From a virus, in the IMG/VR virus record IMGVR_UViG_3300036761_001387, positions 1-64,000 of that record: a stretch of 64,000 nucleotides of DNA; one strand, given 5' to 3'. Position 1 is the stretch's first letter. Each line of letters begins with the position of its first letter. Below are positions 40,316 to 48,685 of this stretch, piece by piece. The notes below the pieces were generated by a model, which saw nothing but the letters and a program-made list of their open reading frames with translations, was not told the DNA's origin and did not search any database. The position numbers and the translations under genes are program-made.

Positions 40316-40326
40316 TACGCCCCCCC

Positions 40327-40355
40327 AAGGTAGTCCCCTCCCTCCCCCCGCGCAA
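40327..40355 (-). promoter_or_regulatory. Promoter of the HNH/initiator operon
   Basis: On the - strand: TTGCGC (40355-40350), 17-bp spacer, TACCTT (40332-40327). The predicted start (about 40320) gives a 47-nt leader to the ATG at 40273. Same -10 and spacing as the promoters at 30560 and 36892. Confidence 0.5.
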
Positions 40356-40422
40356 GGTGAAAATTTTACTCTTCTGGGTAGAAGGGCTTACGAGAATTCT
40401 TGACTTGCGTTCGGAGGTGTGC

Positions 40423-40911
40423 TTGGGCTACGAATTCGCGCCAGTGAGCGAAGCGAGCGTTCCGCCCGAGTCCAGAGACGCCGCGAAGCCGCGGACGAAA
40501 CGAGGCCCGCGGGGAGGGAACTCGGTCCAACGCGCGCTCGCGAAGGTAGCAACTCCGACCGTACTTGCAAATCCCGATCAGGAACTCGCGTGGGAGAAGG
40601 ACTTTCTCGGGGCGATGCGAACCGACCCGATCCCGAAGAAGGCTGCGGAGATCGCCGGGATCAACATGAGCCTCGTCTTTCGCTGGCGCAGGGAGAGCGA
40701 ACGGTTCGAGGAGTTGTACCAGAGGTCGAAGGAGGAGGGCGTCGAGAACACTCTCGAGGCCGTCGCGTTCGAGCGTGCGAAGGAGAAGAGCGATCTGCTC
40801 ATGCTCGGTGCGCTGAACGCGTATATGCCCCAGCGTTACAAGCGAGACAACGCGAAGACGACGAGGTTCGCGGGAAACGGAATCGTTCTGGAGATCAGTG
40901 ACGCGAAGTGA
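40423..40911 (+). CDS. Small terminase subunit-like protein
   Basis: About 162 residues. The start is uncertain: TTG at 40423 has GGAGG five bases upstream; GTG at 40444 (MSEASVPP) is an alternative. The helix-turn-helix IPKKAAEIAGINMSLVFRWRR and the C-terminal LLMLGALNAYMPQRYKRDN pattern suit phage small terminases, which bind the packaging site and load the large subunit. It leads the + strand late operon, but a glycine-rich gene intervenes before the large subunit. Confidence 0.6.
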   Translation: MGYEFAPVSEASVPPESRDAAKPRTKRGPRGGNSVQRALAKVATPTVLANPDQELAWEKDFLGAMRTDPIPKKAAEIAGINMSLVFRWRRESERFEELYQRSKEEGVENTLEAVAFERAKEKSDLLMLGALNAYMPQRYKRDNAKTTRFAGNGIVLEISDAK

Positions 40912-40937
40912 GTCCTGACTTCTGGGGAGATCGGTGA

Positions 40938-42047
40938 GTGGGGCGGCCGTACGAAGCCGGCCTCGACGCGCTGACCCTCGCGGACTACACGGGGCTGGGC
41001 ACGGCGGTCGCCGCGGCCGGATCGGCCAAGATCGCCTACGACAACGTGCTGAAGTCGTTCGTCTACTCGATCGACGGAGGCGCGTGGACGCCGATGAGCT
41101 TGAGTGGAAGCACCGTGGGCCCTGACAACATCTTCGGCTGGGCCGGGCTTTCCTACCCGTACAACAACGGCTCGGTCACGGACGTCACGATTTCGGGCGC
41201 CACGACCTACGACAACACGACGCACCCCGGCGGCATCCTCCGCTGCCGGAAGCTGACGATCAACGCGAGCGTGACGCTCCGGATCAAATGCACGCCGTTC
41301 TACATCTTCTGCGACGAACTGTACGGCGCGGGCGCGTCGGCCGTCATCGACATCTCCGGCTTCACCGGCGTCGGAACGGAAGAGGCGTGGAGCGCGCTCG
41401 GCGGGCGCGTCGCGACGACGGGCGGCAACGCCAAGGGCGGCAACGGCGGCGGGATTCTCTTCATCGTCTGCAACAAGACGACCGGCACGGCCATCACGAT
41501 CAGGGCCGACGGCGGAGCCGGGGCCTTCTCGGGAACGAACGTGGCCGGGGCCATGATGGGCGGCGAGGGAGCCCTCGGCGCGAACCGCTACAGCGCGGCT
41601 GCAGTCTCCGAGAAGTGGACCGGGACGAACACCGGGTCCTCCTCGGCCTACCTCGGCGAATACCTCGGGACGGGCGGCGGCGACATGGCCCTCCCCGGCG
41701 GATCCTTCGGGGGCTCGGGCGGCGTGGCTACCGACAAGGCGGCCGGCGGCTCCGGGATCGGCGGAGGCGGAGGGACCGGCGGCGCGCTCGGCGTAGCCGC
41801 CGCCGCGCGCATCATGCCGCCCCCGAACGTCGTCTACACCCTCGCCGAGTCGGGCTGCATGGGAGGCGGGGGCGGAGCGGCGACGAGCAACGGCCCCTCC
41901 ACCGGCGGCGGAGGCGGAGGGGCGGTCTGCGTCTGGAGAAAGTCGACCGGCTCGACCGTCGCCCACACGCTTTCGGCCGCCGCAGGATCCGGTTCCGGAG
42001 GCCACGCGGGCGGCGTCGGCATCACCTACGACACGGTGCTGGCATGA
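40938..42047 (+). CDS. Glycine-rich adhesin-like protein
   Basis: 369 residues from GTG after GGGGAGA. A beta-rich N-terminus (VGPDNIFGWAGLSYPYNNGS) and a C-terminal half with polyglycine runs (GIGGGGGTGGALG, GGGGGAATSNGPSTGGGGGG), the kind that forms packed glycine helices in phage tail-tip adhesins such as T4-type gp38. It sits unusually between the small and large terminase genes. Host-receptor binding is inferred from composition. Confidence 0.6.
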   Translation: MGRPYEAGLDALTLADYTGLGTAVAAAGSAKIAYDNVLKSFVYSIDGGAWTPMSLSGSTVGPDNIFGWAGLSYPYNNGSVTDVTISGATTYDNTTHPGGILRCRKLTINASVTLRIKCTPFYIFCDELYGAGASAVIDISGFTGVGTEEAWSALGGRVATTGGNAKGGNGGGILFIVCNKTTGTAITIRADGGAGAFSGTNVAGAMMGGEGALGANRYSAAAVSEKWTGTNTGSSSAYLGEYLGTGGGDMALPGGSFGGSGGVATDKAAGGSGIGGGGGTGGALGVAAAARIMPPPNVVYTLAESGCMGGGGGAATSNGPSTGGGGGGAVCVWRKSTGSTVAHTLSAAAGSGSGGHAGGVGITYDTVLA

Positions 42048-42067
42048 GAACGAAGGGAGAAGAGTAG

Positions 42068-42151
42068 ATGGCAGAGATCACGATCGAGGTCCCGGACGCC
42101 ATCGACTTGTCCCAGCCCGTGGGGCTGAAGGTCGTGAAAGTAGGACCCTGA
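42068..42151 (+). CDS. Tiny protein, 27 residues
   Basis: MAEITIEVPDAIDLSQPVGL and seven more residues, with GGGAGAAG before the ATG and a stop overlapping the next ATG. Amphipathic strand-like. A real short gene or a coupling leader for the next gene. Confidence 0.4.
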   Translation: MAEITIEVPDAIDLSQPVGLKVVKVGP

Positions 42152-42453
42152 TGAAAATCACGCTCAATACGATCCTCCTCGACGTCTACGGCAAGGAAAT
42201 CTCCGATCCCGCCGACAAGATCCCGCTCACGGTCGGCAAGGCGGCGGTCGCCGCGCTCTGCGCCGGCGGCCCGGACGAGAAGATCACGGGGGCGGAGAAG
42301 TTCAAGCGCTGGCAGCTCGCCCAGAAGATCGCCGGCGTCCTCGAGGCCGAACTCACGGTGGAAGAGGTCGCACTCATCAAGAAGGTCTCGGGCGAGGTCT
42401 GGGGGATCGTCGTGGTCGGACCGCTCTGGCTGGCCTTGGAGACCACGAACTGA
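42151..42453 (+). CDS. Hypothetical protein preceding the terminase
   Basis: 100 residues; KIPLTVGKAAVAALCAGGPD, KFKRWQLAQKIAGVLEAELT, a helical protein with a C-terminal hydrophobic strand. Resembles small phage proteins placed before large terminases or head genes, unnamed. ATG overlaps the tiny ORF and the stop overlaps the terminase start. Confidence 0.5.
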   Translation: MKITLNTILLDVYGKEISDPADKIPLTVGKAAVAALCAGGPDEKITGAEKFKRWQLAQKIAGVLEAELTVEEVALIKKVSGEVWGIVVVGPLWLALETTN

Positions 42454-45188
42454 TGGGCCAGAAAGTCGGGAAGCCCGGGGACCTGCGGATCAGCGTCCAG
42501 TTCTGGCCGAAGCAGCGCCAGTTCTGGGAGCTGATCGACCGCTCGGAGAATCTCTGGATCGCCTACGGCGGGGCGAAAGGCGGCGGCAAGGCTAACCCAT
42601 GTGACTGCAACGTTTACACGCCATCTGGTCCGGCGAAAATGGGCGATCTGAACACGGGGGATCTCGTCTCTTGCCCGGATGGTTCGACGGCGAAAGTGCT
42701 GGCGATCTGGCCCCACCCGAAGACGGACGTTTACCGCGTCACGTTCGATGACGGTGCGTCGGTCGAGGCCACGCTGAATCACCTCTGGAAGGTCCGCGGC
42801 GCGGGCACGCGGCGCTACGACGGCAAGAACGACCACTCGCGCAAGCCGGGCGATCACCAGTGGTCCGTCATCGATACGGCGACGCTGAAGAAGACCATCG
42901 ATTCCGGCAAGCGCGTCTACATCCCGTTGACCAAGCCGGTCGAATTTGAGCGCTCGGCGAATCTCCCGCTCGCGCCCTACGTTCTCGGTGCGCTATTGGG
43001 CGACGGGAGCCTACAGGCGCTCGTTGCGAAGGAGCGGGTCGATCTCGTGAAGGTGGCCGGTGGCGAGACCGAGGGGCGGTACCGCGGCACCTACGCCTAC
43101 GACCGCGTCCGCATGACGTCGGCCGATCCGGAGATCGTCGCGCGCTGCGCCGAGCTGGGGGCGACGCCGTGGTCGGATCTTCCCAAGAAGAACAACCTCG
43201 CCCGCGAATACGGATTTGATCAAGTTGTCGCCGGCTCAATCCGGGATCTCGGCCTCGCCGGGAAGAAGGCTTGGGAGAAGTTCGTCCCGAAGCAGTACCT
43301 GATCGCGCCCATCGCCGATCGGGAGGAACTGCTTCGCGGTCTGATGGACACCGACGGATCGGCCGACAAGAGGGGCCACGCGTACTTCGGCACCTCCTCT
43401 CGCCAGCTCGCCGAGGACGTCCAGTGGCTGGCCCGTTCGCTCGGCTACAAGGCGAACCTGACGTCTTTCACCCCAACGTACTTCTGGAAGAAGGAGAAGC
43501 GTTCGGGCCGACTGGCCTTTAGGGTCTGGATCAAGGGCCAGAACCACGAGAACCTCTTCTCGTTGCCGCGGAAGAAAGAGCGGGCGACCCTCCCGTACGG
43601 CGGCCGGAAAGAGAACGGCGCGAACGAGGCTGCGCGGGGCCGTCGCGTTATGGCCGTCGAGTTCTCGCGCAACACCGACTGTCGCTGCATCACGATCGGG
43701 CATCCCGATGGCCTCTACGTCGCCGACGACTTCGTCGTGACGCACAACTCGGTTGCGCTCCGCGGCATCCTCCTGTCGCTCCTCGTGAAGTACAGGGGGA
43801 TGACCGCGCTCCTCCTGCGGAAGACGTACGAGGAGGTCTACAACAACCACGTCCTGAAGTTCTGGACGGAGTACCCCGAACTCGAGCAGTACTACGCCAA
43901 GAACGAGAAGATCCTGCACCTCCCCAACGGCTCGAAGCTCTTCATCGGCTCGGGCGACAAGGAAGGCGACGTCCGGCGGTACAACGGGATGGCCGACTTC
44001 GCTCTCATCGGTGTCGATCAGGCCGAGGAGTTCAGCGAGGAAGATCTGGGGACTCTCGCGTCGTGCGTCCGGTCGACGATCCGGGGCTTCACGCCAAAAG
44101 TCGCTCTGACCTTCAACCCGGGAGGGCAAGGTCACGCGCACCTCAAACGGGTCTTCCTCGACCGCGAGTTCCTCACACACGAGAGTCCCGAGGACTATGC
44201 CCCGCTCCTGCGCGCGTTCGGCTGGGACAACTACGAGTGGGTGCGGCCAGAGGCCGAGGCCGAGAAGGTCGACTCGAAGGTCTATTTCGGTTGGCCCGAG
44301 GAGGAGCGGAAGAAGTTCTTCCTCACCACCAAGTACGGGCGGCAGCTCCTCGGCCTTGCCCCCGACCTGCAGTCAAAGTACCTCTGGGGGTCGTTTGACC
44401 TCTTCGAGGGCCAGTTCTTCCACAAGTTCGACGTCAACCGCGTCGGCTACCTGCCGCACGAGGTGCAGCCCGAGTCGTACTGGCCGCGGTGGATCTCGAT
44501 CGACGGCGGCTACGACCACCCGTCGGCCGTCTACTGGCACACGACGCCGGACGGGAAGCGCGTCTTCACGCTCAACGAGTTCGTGCAGTCGCGCCTCGAG
44601 CCGTCCGAACTGGGCCATGCCATCGCGAAGCTGACGCTCTTCGACGCGATGGGCAAGCCGCTCGACCCGAAGCCCGAGATCACCGACGTCATCCTGTCGC
44701 ACGACTGGTTCCGCGCCGACCACACCGTCAAGACGCGCGCCGACATCCTCGGCGACGTGCTCCAGAGCTACGGCCTGCCCTTCCCGAAGAACGGCGGGCG
44801 CGACCGGAAGGGGCGCTACCGGCTGATGAGCCAGATGATGAGCAGCATCGGCCCCGACGGCTTTCCGGACTGGCGGATCGACCGCGTCCGCTGCCCGAAG
44901 CTGATCCGGACGATCCCGCTCTGCATCCGCGACCCGAAGGACGACGACGACGTGCTGAAGTTCGTCGGCGACGACCCGATCGACGGGGCCGGGCAGGGCA
45001 TCCAGCAGATCTACATGGAGCCCTACATCCCGAAGGACGTCCGGCTGCAGCGCCGGATGGAGCCGTTCAAGGACGCCGACCCGCACACGCGGGCGATGAT
45101 GGCCCGAATCGCGGCGGCCGACGACAAGAAGAACGACTTGGCGTTCGTTTCTCTCAGACGAGCCTACAGAAACGGAGGAGTGAGCTGA
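42453..45188 (+). CDS. Large terminase subunit interrupted by an intein
   Basis: 911 residues, of which 386 are an intein, leaving a 525-residue terminase. N-terminal ATPase: the Walker A P-loop GGAKGGGK-S is split between residue 46 and residue 433; Walker B FALIGVDQAEEF (about 516-527); coupling motif ALTFNPGG (551). C-terminal RNase H-like nuclease with WISIDGGYDHPSAVYW, then VILSHDWFRAD. The motor translocates DNA into the head and cuts it at the start and end of packaging. The gene is inactive until protein splicing restores the P-loop. Confidence 0.9.
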   Translation: MGQKVGKPGDLRISVQFWPKQRQFWELIDRSENLWIAYGGAKGGGKANPCDCNVYTPSGPAKMGDLNTGDLVSCPDGSTAKVLAIWPHPKTDVYRVTFDDGASVEATLNHLWKVRGAGTRRYDGKNDHSRKPGDHQWSVIDTATLKKTIDSGKRVYIPLTKPVEFERSANLPLAPYVLGALLGDGSLQALVAKERVDLVKVAGGETEGRYRGTYAYDRVRMTSADPEIVARCAELGATPWSDLPKKNNLAREYGFDQVVAGSIRDLGLAGKKAWEKFVPKQYLIAPIADREELLRGLMDTDGSADKRGHAYFGTSSRQLAEDVQWLARSLGYKANLTSFTPTYFWKKEKRSGRLAFRVWIKGQNHENLFSLPRKKERATLPYGGRKENGANEAARGRRVMAVEFSRNTDCRCITIGHPDGLYVADDFVVTHNSVALRGILLSLLVKYRGMTALLLRKTYEEVYNNHVLKFWTEYPELEQYYAKNEKILHLPNGSKLFIGSGDKEGDVRRYNGMADFALIGVDQAEEFSEEDLGTLASCVRSTIRGFTPKVALTFNPGGQGHAHLKRVFLDREFLTHESPEDYAPLLRAFGWDNYEWVRPEAEAEKVDSKVYFGWPEEERKKFFLTTKYGRQLLGLAPDLQSKYLWGSFDLFEGQFFHKFDVNRVGYLPHEVQPESYWPRWISIDGGYDHPSAVYWHTTPDGKRVFTLNEFVQSRLEPSELGHAIAKLTLFDAMGKPLDPKPEITDVILSHDWFRADHTVKTRADILGDVLQSYGLPFPKNGGRDRKGRYRLMSQMMSSIGPDGFPDWRIDRVRCPKLIRTIPLCIRDPKDDDDVLKFVGDDPIDGAGQGIQQIYMEPYIPKDVRLQRRMEPFKDADPHTRAMMARIAAADDKKNDLAFVSLRRAYRNGGVS
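42591..43748 (+). other. Class 3-like LAGLIDADG intein in the terminase P-loop
   Basis: 386 residues from Ala47 to Asn432. Ala at position 1 (no Cys/Ser nucleophile); block B NHLW with Trp112 after a T-L-N-H; block F RCITIGHPDGLYV with Cys412; block G VVTHN with Thr430, His431, Asn432, then Ser433 as the first residue of the second extein. Trp, Cys and Thr at these places are the WCT triad of class 3 inteins, in which the block F Cys replaces residue 1 as first nucleophile. Two LAGLIDADG motifs (PYVLGALLGDGSL 175-187; ELLRGLMDTDGSA 292-304) mark a homing endonuclease domain. Confidence 0.85.
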
Positions 45189-45364
45189 TGCCGCGTGCGT
45201 ACGAACAGGTCAAGCAGAAATTTCTCGATCAGGGTTCTTCACTCAAGGACGCCGAGAAGCGGGCGGCCATGATTTTCAACGGCGTGATTCGCAAGCCCGG
45301 CGAGGTTGCGATGGGGCCGAACTACGAGAAGCGGGCGGCGGCGGCACGAAAGGGCAAGAAGTGA
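45188..45364 (+). CDS. Small basic protein after the terminase
   Basis: 58 residues from ATG overlapping the terminase stop. A helical, Lys/Arg/Ala-rich sequence (YEQVKQKFLDQGSSLKDAEK, then RAAAARKGKK). Typical small phage protein; function unknown. Confidence 0.5.
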   Translation: MPRAYEQVKQKFLDQGSSLKDAEKRAAMIFNGVIRKPGEVAMGPNYEKRAAAARKGKK

Positions 45365-45672
45365 TCGTCCACCGGGAGAACCAGAAGCACGAGGAACTCT
45401 TCACCTGCCCGGTGGAGATCGCGGCCGGGCTGCTCGTCTGCCAGAAAGAGCAGCTCTTCCACGAACCGGCCCGCGTCTTCCGCCTCCTCGGGCCGCAGGT
45501 CTGGTCGGTCTTCTCGGCCTTCTCGAACCTCGAGATCGAGGAAGCGATCAAGGAAGCGCGCGAGAAGGTGACGTACAACATCGTCATCCGGGTCCCGGCC
45601 GACGGCGAGGTCCCCTCGGACGAGGCGGAGCGCCAGCTCGTCGGGAAGATCGCGAAGGGACGCCCGTGGTGA
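45361..45672 (+). CDS. Hypothetical structural-region protein, duplicated
   Basis: 103 residues from GTG (GTGA overlap). The core LFHEPARVFRLLGPQVWSVF and FSNLEIEEAIKEA parallels LFNDTEEGFKAMGPEIYAIF and FSAGEISDACLEA in the 49920-50246 gene, so the two are paralogues. Probably a small helical virion or assembly factor. Confidence 0.55.
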   Translation: MIVHRENQKHEELFTCPVEIAAGLLVCQKEQLFHEPARVFRLLGPQVWSVFSAFSNLEIEEAIKEAREKVTYNIVIRVPADGEVPSDEAERQLVGKIAKGRPW

Positions 45673-45920
45673 AGAAGGGCGAGAAGCCGTCCCAGACCCC
45701 GCGCACGCCGTTCATGCTGCAGATCGTGGACGCGGACGGGGTCCTGCTCACCTTCCGCGGAGGCGGGCCGCTGGAGATCGGGATCGCGGAGGCCTGCGCG
45801 AAGGAGATCGCCCCGATGATCGCGTTCGTCTCGACCCGGAAGCAGCGCGAAGCGGCGATCCTCGAGGGCGTCAAGAGCGTCATCTGGAAGCTAAAACTCG
45901 AAACGGCGAAGGTCACATAG
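45669..45920 (+). CDS. Hypothetical small protein
   Basis: 83 residues from GTG overlapping the previous stop. Alpha/beta with PFMLQIVDADGVLLTF and an Arg/Lys-rich C-terminal helix. No known family. Confidence 0.45.
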   Translation: MKKGEKPSQTPRTPFMLQIVDADGVLLTFRGGGPLEIGIAEACAKEIAPMIAFVSTRKQREAAILEGVKSVIWKLKLETAKVT

Positions 45921-45932
45921 GACCAATGACAG

Positions 45933-46352
45933 ATGTCCGTCCTGAATCTCAACGAACAGCGCGCCGGGATTCCCGTGATGTGCGCGGTGTGGGACGTCAA
46001 CACCCTCGACTGGGTGAGGATGGTTCAGCCTACGGGCGGTGGTGGCGGCGGGACTCAGGACACGAGGGAGACGAGGCCGGCGAACGCGGCCTGCGCGAAC
46101 GTCGCGGCGTCCGTGACGAACGTGACACTCCTCGCGTCCAATTCATCGCGCCGAGCAGCGACCTTCTTCAACGACTCCGCGAGTGCCACCCTTTACCTGA
46201 AATTCGGTGCGACAGCTTCGACGTCTTCCTTCACGGTGAAACTGGTTCCCGGCGCGTACTTCGAGATTCCGCAACCGTGCTATTCGGGGATCGTGGACGG
46301 CTTGTACGATGCCGCAATTGGCGCGTGCAGAGTCACTGAGGTGACCGACTAA
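45933..46352 (+). CDS. Virion protein with beta-sandwich, decoration-like
   Basis: 139 residues, MSVLNLNEQRAGIPVMC, then a Gly linker (TGGGGGGT) and a beta-rich domain (NVTLLASNSSRRAATFFND, SATLYLKFGATAS) resembling small phage decoration proteins. No Shine-Dalgarno of note. Located in the fibre/decoration cluster. Confidence 0.5.
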   Translation: MSVLNLNEQRAGIPVMCAVWDVNTLDWVRMVQPTGGGGGGTQDTRETRPANAACANVAASVTNVTLLASNSSRRAATFFNDSASATLYLKFGATASTSSFTVKLVPGAYFEIPQPCYSGIVDGLYDAAIGACRVTEVTD

Positions 46353-46353
46353 G

Positions 46354-47292
46354 ATGCCTCTCTACCCTCCCCCCAACGTCGGCGGTGGCGGCATCTCGCT
46401 TCAGGCGGTGACGCCGGGGGTGACCGACACGGGCCACGGGCACATCTCGGGGACGTTCATCGCGGACACCTCCGTCGGCATCGGCGTCACGCCCACCCAC
46501 AAGCTCGACATCCTTCAGGTTGACGGAACGGCAGCCCTGAACATCGCGAAGTCCGGGGCCAGCGGTCAGATCCTGATCGGCGACGCGAACGCCATCGCGG
46601 GCAGCTTCGAGCCGTACTACTTCAACTACGTCACCGGGAACCAGTTCAGGCATGCCTCGATGGCCACGGCGGTGGATGCTGGCTCCGACACTGGAACCGT
46701 TCCGCTTTTCACGTTTGATGGCCGCCGGGACGGGGCGGCGCTGGTGAACCGGCCGATCTTCGCCGTGACGAACTACGGTGGGGCGGCGCTGCTTCAGGTT
46801 TCCGCGAACGGCGATGCGGCCATCGGATCGTCTTGGCTGACGGTGGCAAAAAGCGGCGAAACGGTCACGCTGACGAGCGCCAGCACCTACACAGCCCTAA
46901 CGCAGATAAACTTCCTATTCGCCGGGCCGAAAGTAAGCGGCGGGCTGACGAACATCTGGTTTGATAGCGCCGCGCAGTTGATGACCGATGCGCTCTCATT
47001 AAGGATCGGAGCGGTGGCGGGGACCGCCTTAAGCATTTCAGCCGCCTTAATCGGATGTAGAGATACCGCAGTCTTCGGGTGGAGCAACGACGGGAATCCG
47101 GCCGGCACCGCCGACATCGGCCTCTCCCGCTCCTCCGCTGGCATCTTGCAAGTCGGCGACGGCGCGGCGAATGATAACGGCGCCTTGAAACTGACAGAAC
47201 TGAAATTCCACGACGGCACCTCGCAGACGACCGCCGCGACAGGCGGCAGCTTCAACCCCGTGGCTGACCCCTTCATTCTGGCGGTGAGCTGA
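46354..47292 (+). CDS. Tail fibre-like protein
   Basis: 312 residues. SVGIGVTPTHKLDILQVDG is the short repeat typical of phage tail fibres and spikes, placed before a long beta-rich shaft (DAAIGSSWLTVAKSG, SAAGILQVGDGAANDNGALK). Part of the gene (about 46900-47060) has more A/T-ending codons than its surroundings, as often seen in receptor-binding regions that are exchanged. No chaperone domain is seen at the C-terminus. Confidence 0.6.
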   Translation: MPLYPPPNVGGGGISLQAVTPGVTDTGHGHISGTFIADTSVGIGVTPTHKLDILQVDGTAALNIAKSGASGQILIGDANAIAGSFEPYYFNYVTGNQFRHASMATAVDAGSDTGTVPLFTFDGRRDGAALVNRPIFAVTNYGGAALLQVSANGDAAIGSSWLTVAKSGETVTLTSASTYTALTQINFLFAGPKVSGGLTNIWFDSAAQLMTDALSLRIGAVAGTALSISAALIGCRDTAVFGWSNDGNPAGTADIGLSRSSAGILQVGDGAANDNGALKLTELKFHDGTSQTTAATGGSFNPVADPFILAVS

Positions 47293-47621
47293 TGGCGAAC
47301 ACCCTGATGCCGGTCGCCGCCCTGCAGCTCACGACGGGCTTCCAGACCGTCTACACGGTCCCGGCCGTCACGGTCTTCACCTGCGCCGTGATCCACATCG
47401 CGAACACGACCGCCAGCCCGATCACCGTCGAGATCTGTCTCGTCCCGAGCGCCGGGTCCCCGACCGCAGCGAACGCCCTCGCGTGGGACTTCTCGATCGC
47501 CGCGAACGACTTCATCGAGTTCGCCAAGGGCGACATCTGGCCCGCCCAGTCGACCCTTCAGGCGAAGGCTTCGGCTGGAACCTCCGCCGTGTTAAAGCTT
47601 TCTGGAGTGGAGACGACGTAG
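47292..47621 (+). CDS. Small beta-sandwich virion protein
   Basis: 109 residues (MANTLMPVAALQLTTGFQTVY, beta-strand-rich throughout, SPITVEICLVPSAGSP). Similar small proteins accompany fibres as decoration or tail-tip subunits. ATG follows directly after the previous stop. Confidence 0.5.
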   Translation: MANTLMPVAALQLTTGFQTVYTVPAVTVFTCAVIHIANTTASPITVEICLVPSAGSPTAANALAWDFSIAANDFIEFAKGDIWPAQSTLQAKASAGTSAVLKLSGVETT

Positions 47622-48019
47622 TGGCGCTTCAATTCTCGGTCGCCGCGAGGAACAACAGGCTCGATACCTTCGAGTCTTCCGTCGGCGTGAACGCGAAGCT
47701 CTACCTCTTCTCGGGCGCCGTCCCGGCCAACTGCGCCGCGGCGGATCCCGCCGGGCTGCTCGCGATGATCGTCCTCCCGGGCGACTGGATGGCCGCGGCC
47801 TCGGGAGGCACGAAGGCGAAGTCCGGCGTCTGGGCCGCCACGGCGATCGACGCGGGCACGATCCAGTCCTTCCGCATCAAGGACTCGACCGGCACGGTCT
47901 GCCACGCACAGGGCACCGTCGGCACCGGGAGCGGCGACCTTTCTCTCGACAACGCCGCGGTCATCATCGGGAAGGTTGTCACCGTGACTGGCCTCGTCAT
48001 AACAGATGGGAACGCGTAG
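47621..48019 (+). CDS. Conserved phage decoration-like protein
   Basis: 132 residues from GTG overlapping the previous TAG. The sequence ARNNRLDTFESSVG, KLYLFSGAVPANCAAADP, DWMAAASGGTKAKSG and HAQGTVGTGSGDLSLDN matches a small protein repeatedly seen in phages and prophages, of unknown role but with a virion context. Compact beta fold. Confidence 0.6.
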   Translation: MALQFSVAARNNRLDTFESSVGVNAKLYLFSGAVPANCAAADPAGLLAMIVLPGDWMAAASGGTKAKSGVWAATAIDAGTIQSFRIKDSTGTVCHAQGTVGTGSGDLSLDNAAVIIGKVVTVTGLVITDGNA

Positions 48020-48028
48020 GAGGACATC

Positions 48029-48457
48029 TTGGCGATTTACTCATTGGCGAACAGAACCACAAACGTCACGACGGCACAGGCCGCGATCGAACTCATCGCC
48101 GGCGCGACGCACCGCTACCGTCTGCTCGAGACGGGGACCTTCGGGGCGGCGGCTACGGCCTCCGTCTTCCTCTTCGGTCGCCCCGCAGCCATCGGCGTCA
48201 CGCCGACGACGCCGATCCTGCTCCTCCCCGAGGAAACGTCCGACGCGGCCCCGGAGTGCAAGACGGCGCTCGCGTGGGGCACGTCGCCCACGCCACCGAC
48301 GGCTGCGATGCGCCGGATCAACCTTCCGGCGACGATCGGGGCCGGGATCATCCTGACGTTCCCGCGCGGGATCTCGGTTGCGCTGAACGGGACGCTCATC
48401 TACAGCAACAGCGGCGCGACCGGCGTGCAAGATCTCTATTTCGTCGCGGACGAATGA
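48029..48457 (+). CDS. Beta-rich virion protein, paralogue of the 48686 gene
   Basis: 142 residues from TTG after AGGAGG. Strand-rich (YSLANRTTNVTTAQAAIEL; RPAAIGVTPTTPILLLPEET). Pattern RR-x-x-x-x-A-x-x-G-x-GIIL-x-FPRG shared with the gene at 48686: a tandem duplication with a zinc-ribbon gene between. Probably a decoration or tail-tip component. Confidence 0.5.
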   Translation: MAIYSLANRTTNVTTAQAAIELIAGATHRYRLLETGTFGAAATASVFLFGRPAAIGVTPTTPILLLPEETSDAAPECKTALAWGTSPTPPTAAMRRINLPATIGAGIILTFPRGISVALNGTLIYSNSGATGVQDLYFVADE

Positions 48458-48684
48458 TGGATACCGTTAAGGAAATGGTCTGCAGCCGCTGCTACCGGGC
48501 ATTCATGCTGCCGGCCAAGACGACGTGGCTCACGGGGGAGCGGATGCCGTGTCCTTTCTGCAAGTCGACGGACACGACGCCGATGCTGAAGCTGCAGGTG
48601 GACGGTCGAAAACTCGAGTCCTTCACCTTCAAGAGCCCGAACGACATCAAGGAAACCCGCGAACGCCTGATCGAAGGAGCATGA
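48457..48684 (+). CDS. Zinc-ribbon protein
   Basis: 75 residues. CSRCYRAFM and CPFCKSTD form a four-Cys zinc ribbon, followed by a helix with NDIKETRERLIEGA. Placed between two decoration-like paralogues; may be a late regulator or assembly factor. Confidence 0.55.
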   Translation: MDTVKEMVCSRCYRAFMLPAKTTWLTGERMPCPFCKSTDTTPMLKLQVDGRKLESFTFKSPNDIKETRERLIEGA

Positions 48685-48685
48685 C

